Notes under the pieces: generated by a model
What the model saw: only the letters and a program-made list of their open reading frames with translations
What the model was told of the DNA's origin: nothing
The model's database searches: none
Position numbers and translations under genes: made by a program
Shown here: piece after piece, positions 32,708-40,197 of the stretch
How positions within the stretch are numbered: position 1 is the stretch's first letter
Layout of the letters: each line of letters begins with the position of its first letter
NCBI GenBank assembly: GCA_024642705.1
Contig: JAHEAQ010000001.1
Coordinates: forward strand, 1-45,321
Reading direction: 5' to 3'
Source of the DNA: Bacteroidota bacterium
GTDB lineage: Bacteria > Bacteroidota > Bacteroidia > Chitinophagales > Saprospiraceae
Length of the DNA stretch: 45,321 bases

Positions 32708-33385
32708 TTAGTTTATAACACCATCTCCTACTTTCACATTAAAAGGCTTGCAGAAATATAAAACGTAACTATAATCATTGAGTGCCACATTTTTAATCGT
32801 ATAGGTATGAGCTCCTTTAAAAACTTCAACAGCTTGGATTTCTAACGCACCACTTGTTGTGCTCGGATTATTGCTCAAATACACATATAATCCTGGTAAA
32901 GCTGATGTTGCTTCATAATTGTCTGCTATAATTAAAGACAAATCACCACCTTCTTCTAATTTCAATACAAAGTCTCCTGTTAATTTATAACTACTAGTTG
33001 ATTTAATAGTTCCAGATCTTTCTTTAGAAGCAATTACTGTTTTAGCACCCACGCCAATTTCATTGGAATCCTTAAGTTGGAAGGACCCATATTCATATTC
33101 TACTGAAATTGTTGCCGATCCTTCACTTTTTGCAATAGCCAATCCATTTCCATCGATCGAAATCACTTGATCATTTGAACTTGACCAAAGTGCTTCCACT
33201 TCTTCAGACTTACCAACGTTATTCAAGAACATGAACTCAAATTGATAACTAGAATCAATCGCAAGCGAATCTATAGGATTGCTGAGCCTAAGTATAGGTT
33301 CTACTTCATCATCCACGTAATCATTTCCAATACATGAAATTGAAAGCAAAATCAGAAGAACAAAATATGCAATATATTTATCCAT
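32708..33385 (-). CDS. Lipoprotein with Big2-like and DM13 electron-transfer domains
   Basis: From ATG 33385 the protein has 225 residues and starts MDKYIAYFVLLILLSISC, a lipoprotein signal; a longer frame from 33457 adds 24 implausible residues. The middle is a Big2-like domain (WSSSNDQVISIDGNGLAIAKSEGSATISV in outline). The last 100 residues are a DM13 domain: SGTIKSTSSYKLTGDFVLKLEEGG, SLIIADNY, LYVYLSNNPST and YVLYFCKPFNVKVG with its single conserved Cys. DM13 was predicted to take part in electron transfer, possibly with a cysteine-based centre. The outer-membrane protein gene follows 40 nt later. Role and partner are unknown. Confidence 0.82.
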   Translation of the reverse strand: MDKYIAYFVLLILLSISCIGNDYVDDEVEPILRLSNPIDSLAIDSSYQFEFMFLNNVGKSEEVEALWSSSNDQVISIDGNGLAIAKSEGSATISVEYEYGSFQLKDSNEIGVGAKTVIASKERSGTIKSTSSYKLTGDFVLKLEEGGDLSLIIADNYEATSALPGLYVYLSNNPSTTSGALEIQAVEVFKGAHTYTIKNVALNDYSYVLYFCKPFNVKVGDGVIN

Positions 33386-33573
33386 TTTTTTTTGTAAAAA
33401 TGTATTATTAATATGAAAATTTAAATTAATTCTATTGAAAGATATGGCTTTTGTCAAAAGAAGACAAATTATTACTTGAATTAACTTTGAGTTGAATTGT
33501 CTACTTCATTGCAAACTAATTTACAGAAGCCAAAATCTCCAAATTTATAAAGCTTTGAAATTTTAAATTAGTT

Positions 33574-33613
33574 GAACAAAAAAAGGTGGCTCCATTGATG
33601 GTTCCACCCTTTT
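33574..33613 (-). terminator. Intrinsic terminator of the TPR gene
   Basis: On the minus strand GGTGG/CCACC-type arms (33585-33589 with 33604-33608) plus inner CC/GG pairs form a hairpin with flanking A and T runs; the transcript then reads CTTTTTTTGTTC. It lies 25 nt after the TPR stop. Confidence 0.75.
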
Positions 33614-33637
33614 ATATTTTGAAATTAGGAAAATGAT

Positions 33638-34471
33638 TTATTTACCTCCTAATTGCTGAATTTTATATACGGCTTGTTCTTTATAATCACCATCCTTAAC
33701 CATCTTATATGCTTCAACTGCTTCATTGGTTTTATTCAATCCTTCTAAAGCAAGTCCTTTTGCTACATAATATTTATCCTCCAAACTTCCATCTGCAGTG
33801 CCTACTTCAATAGCTTTATCTGCTGTTTCTAAACCCTCTTGGAATTTACCCAATTCTATGTGACTTCTTGATACATAATATAATATGTCAGACATAGGAT
33901 TTACTTCATTTATTTTTGTTCCGGCAGTCACTGCATCCTCATACTGTTTGTCAACAAATAATTTTCCAACAATTTGCTTAGATCTTTTAAATGCTTCATC
34001 TGTTTTTTTATCTCTTCCATTGTCCCCTGCAATTGCAGCACCTTTCAAAAACGAATCTATAGCTGACATCACATCTCCTTTTTCATCATAAATTTTGCCT
34101 TGACCAATATAATTAGATGAATATTCTGGGTTCAATTCAATACCTGAAGTATAGTATTTCATTGCTCCATCTAAATCTTTTTCTTTGAGTAGACTATTTC
34201 CAATAGTATAAGCAGCAACAGCTCCATTCTTCTTTGCTACTGCAATGACTTGTTCATTCTCTTCAGCAGTCGCTTTTTCTAATGCTACCAACATTGCTTC
34301 ATATCCACCTACAAAATCTTTTTCTTTTAACAAGGCTAATCCATCGTTGTAAAGTGATGCAGCACTTGCCTCTTGAGCATTAATTGTTCCTGCACCTAAT
34401 AAGGCAAAACATAAAAATACCGCTAGATTACGAAATAGTTTTTTTGTATCAATTTTTGTTTGATCCATCAT
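33638..34471 (-). CDS. Secreted TPR-repeat protein
   Basis: From ATG 34471 the protein has 277 residues with a signal peptide (LFRNLAVFLCFALLGAGTINAQ). Tetratricopeptide units follow, such as EASAASLYNDGLALLKEKDF, AAYTIGNSLLKEKDLDGAMKYYTSGIELNP and YYVSRSHIELGKFQEGLETADKAIEV. They suggest a periplasmic scaffold, though no partner is visible. The frame extends to a TTG at 34546, but the -7 element (TAACTTTG) overlaps that position and so rules it out. The promoter, a leader of about 70 nt and a terminator make it a single-gene unit. Confidence 0.83.
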   Translation of the reverse strand: MMDQTKIDTKKLFRNLAVFLCFALLGAGTINAQEASAASLYNDGLALLKEKDFVGGYEAMLVALEKATAEENEQVIAVAKKNGAVAAYTIGNSLLKEKDLDGAMKYYTSGIELNPEYSSNYIGQGKIYDEKGDVMSAIDSFLKGAAIAGDNGRDKKTDEAFKRSKQIVGKLFVDKQYEDAVTAGTKINEVNPMSDILYYVSRSHIELGKFQEGLETADKAIEVGTADGSLEDKYYVAKGLALEGLNKTNEAVEAYKMVKDGDYKEQAVYKIQQLGGK

Positions 34472-34543
34472 TGCTTTTAAATTTTTAATTATTGTTTGTG
34501 AATTGAATAGCGTTCCAATAGATAATTTTTCTAAAACGATGCG

Positions 34544-34572
34544 CAAAGTTAAGAAAATTGTTGGAAAAACGA
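34544..34572 (-). promoter_or_regulatory. Probable promoter of the TPR gene
   Basis: On the minus strand TAACTTTG lies at 34551-34544, an exact TAnnTTTG. At the 19-nt distance stands TCG in a TTTCG context (34572-34570), a weaker -33. The predicted start of transcription is about 70 nt before the chosen ATG. Confidence 0.55.
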
Positions 34573-34629
34573 AATAAAATGTCCATTCGATGCCTGTAAT
34601 TTAACTTTTTATTGGAAATAACAAATTTT

Positions 34630-37158
34630 TCACCCTTCTTCTTTCCTTAATATTTCTAATGGTGGCTTATTTACAACCTCTCTGCTATTCGCAATTCCTA
34701 TAGCAATAGTCAATAATGTAACAAAGGAAAAAATAATCAATATAGGAATCCAATTTATATTGAATTCGAGTTCAAATACAAATTTTACCAATAAAAAACT
34801 TGAGGACAATGCTATAAAGATACCTGTGGCAGAAGATAACGAACCCAAAAGTCCATATTCAACCACATTAATTCGTACAATCTGTTTTTTTACTGCTCCT
34901 AAAGTTCTCATTAACACACTTTCATTAATTCTTTGAAATTTCGAAAGAAATAAGGAACTTATTAGCACAATAAGCCCAATCAAAATGCTGAAAGTTGCCA
35001 TAAATTGTATGGCATAACTTAATTTTGACAATATATCATTTAATGTGACCAATATGGATCCTAAGTCAATAACTGAAACATTGGGGTATGCTTTGACGAC
35101 ATCATTTCTATATTTTGCCGTTATATCCGAACTTGGTGACTTCGTAACTAATACATGAAATTGAGGTGCAGCTTCTAGAACTCCTGTTGGAAAAAGTATG
35201 AAAAATCTCGTATCCATACTTCTAAAATTTATTTCACGCAAACTTCCAACATAAGTTGTAATTAGAGCTCCTTGTACATTCCAAATCATTTCGTCCCCTA
35301 AATCTACATCTAAAGAATTCGCATAATTATCTGCTAAAGAAATAAATATGGAATCACCTGGATTGATATGTCCTGTATAGGTCCCTTTTACAATTTTATC
35401 ATTTTTTGAAATTGAATCTGAATAACTGACCCTCGCTTCCCTATTTACAGCCCATCTCCTTGCTGTTCTAGTAGTGTCGGCTAGCCATTCTTGTTTTGTT
35501 TTGCCTTTCCAACCATACAATTCCATCGTAATTATTGGCGTTTGCTGCATTAATGGCATCCCATAAGATTCCGTCAATGCAGCCAAATCATCTTTCTGAT
35601 TTGTTTCAATTCCAAATAAAATGGTATTCGCTTGATTGCCTGCACCCATTCCTTCTACATTGCTCAAAATAAGACCCTGAACTATAAAAAGCGTAGTCAG
35701 AATAGCTGTCCCTAATCCAATTGAAACTATTAAGGTTTGTGTTTGATTATTGGGCCTATAAAGATTCGACAATCCTTGTCTAAATATAAAATTCCAATTC
35801 CTAGGAAAAAATTTTCTTACGCCCCAAACCACCAATTTTGACACTCCGAATAAAATAGCAAAGGATGCCATTAATCCCCCAGTGAACATTAATGCGTCTT
35901 TTACATTTCCTGCTAATTTCCACAAAAAAGCAAATATCGAAACAATAATTAACAAATAAATTGACCATTCTAACCTATCAAATTTATCCCTACTCTCTTC
36001 AAAAGAACTTCTTAATGTTCTTAATGGACTTACATTTCTAATGCGGATTAACGGAACCAAGGCAAACAATAAAGTTATGGTAGTTCCCACAATAATTCCT
36101 TCCCAAATTGCCTTCCATGATATCTGCATATCTATTTCAAAAGGCAGAATACTTGCAAATACTTTTGGTAATAAAATTTGAATTCCACTTCCCAATGCAG
36201 CACCTAAGACCACACTCATTAGGGACAATATCAGAATTTGACTGAAGTAAATGGTAAATGCTTCATTTCCATTCATACCCAAACACCGAAAAATAGCAAT
36301 GGATTTTACTTTATTTCTTACATAAATAAGCACACTACTCGCTACGCCAATACACGCAAGTAAAAGTGAAACTAAGGCAATCAAATTCAAAAAATTGTTG
36401 AGAGAAGAAAATGCTTCCTTCAAGTTTTCTTTTTGGCCTTCTACAGTTTCTATACGCACTGCATTGTCTCTAAACCTATCATTTCTTGCTTCTTTCCATT
36501 CATCTGCCTCGAATTTATCCTCCGTTTTCAGAAAGAAAGTATAATCTGTAAAGCTTCCAGGCTGTATCAACTTTGTTTCTTTGACAAAATCTTGACTGAT
36601 ATAAACAGTTGGAGCAAATCCAGAACCCAAATCTACACCTCCAAAGGAATTTTTTAATTTTCCTCCAATTTCAAATGTATGGTATCCCAATTTGATGCTA
36701 TCTCCGATTTCTGCATTGTATTGAAGCATCATTCCTTCATCAACCAGTGCAGTTCCATTCTTTTGAAAATTTGTTCCCGCATCAGCTGGTTCAGTTAGCA
36801 ATTCACCATAAAATGGAAAGTTGCCTTTTATTGCCTTTATATTTACAAATTGACTTTCTCCTTGAACGGTCAAGAAAGACATAGATTTTAATTCGATTTG
36901 AGATGCCATTTCAGCTGGAACCGAATCAATAATAGCCATAAATTCATCAGAAATTGGCTTATTACTCGTAAAAACAAGATCAGCTCCAAGCAATGATTTT
37001 GCTTGATTGTCAATATCATTAACAAGGTTATAATTAAATGAATTAATGGCAACCAATGAGGCAACTCCCAATATTATAGAAGACATGAATAATACTAATT
37101 TAGACCTGTCTTTTCTACTATCTCTTATCGCATTTTTTAATAAAAGTGGTAACCGCAT
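34630..37158 (-). CDS. ABC transporter permease, FtsX/YbbP type
   Basis: From ATG 37158 the protein has 842 residues; a TTG codon just before it also reads in frame. An N-terminal membrane helix is followed by a large periplasmic domain, then an FtsX-type triple-helix module (about 255-385: LNLIALVSLLLACIGVASSVLIYVRNKVKSIAIFRCLG in outline), a middle four-helix part, a second periplasmic part and a second FtsX-type module at the end (SILIGLIVLISSLFL, RTLGAVKKQIVRINVVEYGLLG). This ten-helix plan is that of YbbP, thought to extract substrates from the membrane. The ATPase gene ends directly at the start, so the two are cotranslated or nearly so. Confidence 0.9.
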   Translation of the reverse strand: MRLPLLLKNAIRDSRKDRSKLVLFMSSIILGVASLVAINSFNYNLVNDIDNQAKSLLGADLVFTSNKPISDEFMAIIDSVPAEMASQIELKSMSFLTVQGESQFVNIKAIKGNFPFYGELLTEPADAGTNFQKNGTALVDEGMMLQYNAEIGDSIKLGYHTFEIGGKLKNSFGGVDLGSGFAPTVYISQDFVKETKLIQPGSFTDYTFFLKTEDKFEADEWKEARNDRFRDNAVRIETVEGQKENLKEAFSSLNNFLNLIALVSLLLACIGVASSVLIYVRNKVKSIAIFRCLGMNGNEAFTIYFSQILILSLMSVVLGAALGSGIQILLPKVFASILPFEIDMQISWKAIWEGIIVGTTITLLFALVPLIRIRNVSPLRTLRSSFEESRDKFDRLEWSIYLLIIVSIFAFLWKLAGNVKDALMFTGGLMASFAILFGVSKLVVWGVRKFFPRNWNFIFRQGLSNLYRPNNQTQTLIVSIGLGTAILTTLFIVQGLILSNVEGMGAGNQANTILFGIETNQKDDLAALTESYGMPLMQQTPIITMELYGWKGKTKQEWLADTTRTARRWAVNREARVSYSDSISKNDKIVKGTYTGHINPGDSIFISLADNYANSLDVDLGDEMIWNVQGALITTYVGSLREINFRSMDTRFFILFPTGVLEAAPQFHVLVTKSPSSDITAKYRNDVVKAYPNVSVIDLGSILVTLNDILSKLSYAIQFMATFSILIGLIVLISSLFLSKFQRINESVLMRTLGAVKKQIVRINVVEYGLLGSLSSATGIFIALSSSFLLVKFVFELEFNINWIPILIIFSFVTLLTIAIGIANSREVVNKPPLEILRKEEG

Positions 37159-37161
37159 CAA

Positions 37162-37860
37162 TTATACATTTTCAGTTTGAACATGTAATCTTTCATCACT
37201 AATTATCTTTCCTCCTTTAAGTCTTATTATTCTGTTGGTTTTCTCTGCTAGTTCCATATCATGAGTAACAATTACCAAAGTTGTATTGTGTTCTGTGTTT
37301 AGATCAAATAGCAATTTTTCAACCACTTCACTTGTTTCATCATCAAGGTTTCCTGTCGGTTCATCAGCAAATAAAATTTCAGGAGTATTACTAAATGCCC
37401 TAGCTAAAGAGACTCTTTGTTGTTCGCCCCCAGATAATTGACCTGGATAATGTTTCATTCTGTCCCCCAATCCGACGCGTTCTAACAACTCTTTCGCTTT
37501 TTCTTCTGCCATAGATGCTTTGCCTTGCAATTCCAAAGGAAGCATCACATTTTCAAGTGCTGTAAGTGTTGGCAATAGTTGAAAATTTTGAAAAATAAAT
37601 CCAATATGCTTGTTCCTAATTGAAGCTTTTTGGTTCTCTGTTTTGTTTCCTAATTCGTTCCCAGCCAAATAAATCTGCCCTGAACTTACTTGATCCAAAC
37701 CTGCACTTAGACCTAACAAAGTTGTCTTTCCACTTCCAGATGCTCCCACTATTGCAAGAGTTTCTCCTTGTTCAACAGAAAAATTGATGTTTTCCAATAC
37801 AGTAAGTTTTCTGTTGACACTTTGATATATTTTTGATACTTCTTTTACTTCTAAAATCAT
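37162..37860 (-). CDS. ABC transporter ATP-binding protein, MacB/LolD/YbbA type
   Basis: The 232-residue protein is a complete nucleotide-binding domain: Walker A GASGSGKT at 39-46, Q-loop IFQNFQLLPTLTALENVMLPLEL, signature LSGGEQQRV at 142-150, Walker B ILFADE at 162-167 with EPTGNLDDE, and a D/H loop with IVTHDMELAE. The sequence is typical of the mechanotransmission (MacB/LolD/YbbA) class. The stop codon precedes the permease ATG by only 3 nt. A TesA-like esterase gene is divergent, as in the tesA-ybbAP locus of Enterobacteria. Confidence 0.95.
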   Translation of the reverse strand: MILEVKEVSKIYQSVNRKLTVLENINFSVEQGETLAIVGASGSGKTTLLGLSAGLDQVSSGQIYLAGNELGNKTENQKASIRNKHIGFIFQNFQLLPTLTALENVMLPLELQGKASMAEEKAKELLERVGLGDRMKHYPGQLSGGEQQRVSLARAFSNTPEILFADEPTGNLDDETSEVVEKLLFDLNTEHNTTLVIVTHDMELAEKTNRIIRLKGGKIISDERLHVQTENV

Positions 37861-37916
37861 TTTTATATTTTTTCTCTATAGAACTAAACTAATTTAATCT
37901 GGAGTCGTTCATTTAA

Positions 37917-37946
37917 TTAGTCATATTCTATATTTAATTACATTTG
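37917..37946 (+). promoter_or_regulatory. Probable promoter of the TesA-like gene
   Basis: TACATTTG at 37939-37946 matches TAnnTTTG, with TTA at the 19-nt distance (37917-37919). It predicts a start near 37951 and so excludes a translational start at 37944. Confidence 0.5.
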
Positions 37947-37982
37947 TACTTGCTAAATTTTATCATTTTAAAATCTAATCCT

Positions 37983-38681
37983 TTGAAAATCATATCATTT
38001 AACCGACCAATAATTTTTGTTTTTTGCTTATTAATTCTTCAAAGTTGCAAAGATAAACCAATTAATGACCCTATTGTTGAAGATGTAAAGACCAAATCAG
38101 AAATTTCGTCGACCAAACCTGAAAGTAACACTAAAAATCTAATAATGTTTTTTGGAAATAGCCTTACTGCAGGATATGGCCTTAAAGATGGCGAAGATTT
38201 TCCAAGTCTAATTCGGAATAAAATTGATTCTTTAGAATTAAATTATGAGGTGGTAAATGCAGGAATAAGTGGAGAAACCACTTCTGGTGGCTTAGAAAGA
38301 ATTGCATGGGCTTTGCGTCAAAAAGTTGATGTTTTTGTTTTAGAACTTGGCGCAAATGACATGCTAAGAGGTCTTGATGTGGTTGCAACTGAAGAAAATT
38401 TAAGAAAAATCTTACAAGAAGTTGTTAAAATCAATCCTGAAACAAAAATATTAATTGCAGGAATGCAATCTCCACCAAATATGGGCGCTGATTATGTTAA
38501 AAAATTCAATGAAATTTACCCAAAATTGGCAAAAGAATTCAAAGCGGCTTTGATTCCATTTTTCCTTGAAGGAGTAGCTGGTATTGAATCCTTAAATCAG
38601 CAAGATCGTAAACATCCAAATAATGAAGGACAAAAAATTGTGGTGAAAAATGTATGGGAATATTTACAGCCTTTGCTCTAA
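37983..38681 (+). CDS. TesA-like SGNH arylesterase/lysophospholipase, lipoprotein (TTG start)
   Basis: The start chosen is TTG 37983, giving MKIISFNRPIIFVFCLLILQSC with a lipobox; the TTG at 37944 lies inside the likely -7 element. The 232-residue protein has the TesA/SGNH blocks: FFGNSLTAGYGL with the nucleophile Ser60, NAGISGETTSGGLERI, LELGANDMLRG and the catalytic His in HPNNEGQ. Family members hydrolyse acyl esters, thioesters or lysophospholipids in the periplasm. It is divergent from the YbbA/YbbP-type transporter, the same arrangement as tesA-ybbAP in E. coli, which suggests joint work on lipids. The first block reads GNS, not GDS. Confidence 0.88.
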   Translation: MKIISFNRPIIFVFCLLILQSCKDKPINDPIVEDVKTKSEISSTKPESNTKNLIMFFGNSLTAGYGLKDGEDFPSLIRNKIDSLELNYEVVNAGISGETTSGGLERIAWALRQKVDVFVLELGANDMLRGLDVVATEENLRKILQEVVKINPETKILIAGMQSPPNMGADYVKKFNEIYPKLAKEFKAALIPFFLEGVAGIESLNQQDRKHPNNEGQKIVVKNVWEYLQPLL

Positions 38682-38713
38682 TATTTCGAGGTAATTATGA
38701 AATTTGGTAATTA

Positions 38714-40156
38714 TCAGCTTAAAATATCTTTAACCACTGTTCCTTGAACATCTGTTAATCTGTAACGCCTTCCTTGGAATTTATAAGTAAATCGTTCATG
38801 ATCAATTCCCATTAAATGAAGCAGTGTAGCCTGAAAATCGTGAACATGAACAGGATCACTGACTACATTATAGCCGAAATCATCCGTCTGTCCAAAAGTG
38901 ATTCCTTTCTTAACTCCAGCACCAGCCATCCAAATTGTAAAACACCTCGGATGATGATCGCGACCGTAATTTTCTTTTGATAATTTCCCTTGAGAATATG
39001 CTCCTCGTCCAAATTCTCCACCCCAAATGACCAATGTGTCTTCGAGCATTCCTCTTTGTTTTAAATCTTTTATTAAAGCTGCTGATGGCTGATCCACCGT
39101 TTTTGTTATTGCTCTTATTTGATTAGGTAAATTACCATGGAAATCCCAGCCCATTTGATACAATTGAACAAATCGAACTCCATTTTCTGCAAGTTTTCTT
39201 GCCAAAATGCAGTTGTATGCAAATGTCCCTGGTGTTCTTGAATCAGGACCATATTGGTCGAAAATATAACTTGGCTCTTGAGAAAGATCTAATGTTTCTG
39301 GCACAGACATTTGCATTCTGAATGCCATTTCGTATTGAGCAATTTTTGCATTTATCCTATCGTCTTTTGTTTTTTCAAATTGATTTTGATGCATTTTTTC
39401 TAAGTAATCCAACATTATCCTTCTGCTATCTCTGTCAACTCCTTGAGGGTCTTTAAGGTACAATACAGGATCATCCCCAGAACGAAACATTACCCCTTGA
39501 TGCTGTGAGGGTAGAAATCCATTTCCCCAAAGTTTGGCATATAATGGTTGTCCACCTGGCACACCCCTTGAAAGTAGCACTACAAAAGTCGGCAAATTAT
39601 CGTTTTCACTTCCTAATCCATAACTTAACCAAGATCCAATACTTGGTCTTCCAGCTTGTTGCGAACCAGTTTGCACAAAGGTTACAGCAGGATCATGATT
39701 GATAGCCTCGGTATGCATGGTTTTGATAAAGCAAAGTTCATCCGCAATTTTGTGATGATGTGGCATTATGTCGCTTATCCAGGCACCACTTTGACCATAT
39801 TGACCAAAATTAAAATCACCCATTGCAATAGGAAAAGATTTTTGATTAGATGTCATTCCAGTTACCCTTTGATTCCCCCGAATGGATGCGGGCAACTCTT
39901 GACCAAACATTTCTTTTAGTTTAGGTTTATGATCAAAAAGTTCCAATTGTGATGGTGCTCCACTTTGAAATAAGTAAATTACTCTTTTTACTTTAGGCGT
40001 AAAATGTGGGAGTCCCAAATTATTGCCCATCAAACTTTCAATACTATTTCCACCAAATAGAGAAGCCAAAGCAGCGCTACCTAGACTATACATGCTATTC
40101 TTCATGAATACCCTGCGATTCATACTTGAAACCAAATGATCAAATTTATCTACCAT
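38714..40156 (-). CDS. DUF1501 domain protein with Tat-like signal
   Basis: The 480-residue protein begins with a twin-arginine-like signal (MNRRVFMKNSMYSLGSAALASLFGG) after a short lead. The DUF1501 (alkaline phosphatase-superfamily) pattern is present throughout: VKRVIYLFQSGAPSQLELFDHKP, FIKTMHTEAINHDPAVTF, PSIGSWLSYGLGSEN, FVQLYQMGWDFHGNL, DTLVIWGGEFGRGAYSQG and DHHPRCFTIWMAGAGVK. These proteins are almost always paired with DUF1549/DUF1553 cytochrome proteins in Planctomycetes and some Bacteroidota, and occur near polysaccharide degradation genes. Their reaction is not known. It follows its partner gene after 41 nt. Confidence 0.92.
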   Translation of the reverse strand: MVDKFDHLVSSMNRRVFMKNSMYSLGSAALASLFGGNSIESLMGNNLGLPHFTPKVKRVIYLFQSGAPSQLELFDHKPKLKEMFGQELPASIRGNQRVTGMTSNQKSFPIAMGDFNFGQYGQSGAWISDIMPHHHKIADELCFIKTMHTEAINHDPAVTFVQTGSQQAGRPSIGSWLSYGLGSENDNLPTFVVLLSRGVPGGQPLYAKLWGNGFLPSQHQGVMFRSGDDPVLYLKDPQGVDRDSRRIMLDYLEKMHQNQFEKTKDDRINAKIAQYEMAFRMQMSVPETLDLSQEPSYIFDQYGPDSRTPGTFAYNCILARKLAENGVRFVQLYQMGWDFHGNLPNQIRAITKTVDQPSAALIKDLKQRGMLEDTLVIWGGEFGRGAYSQGKLSKENYGRDHHPRCFTIWMAGAGVKKGITFGQTDDFGYNVVSDPVHVHDFQATLLHLMGIDHERFTYKFQGRRYRLTDVQGTVVKDILS

Positions 40157-40197
40157 GCTTTTTCCTTAAGCTTATTTTTAAATGTATAAAAAAATAC

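Noticed and set aside
38690-38716. Direct repeat GGTAATTAT between the TesA-like and DUF1501 genes
   Set aside because: Two 9-mers 16 nt apart in AT-rich DNA between convergent genes are easily due to chance.
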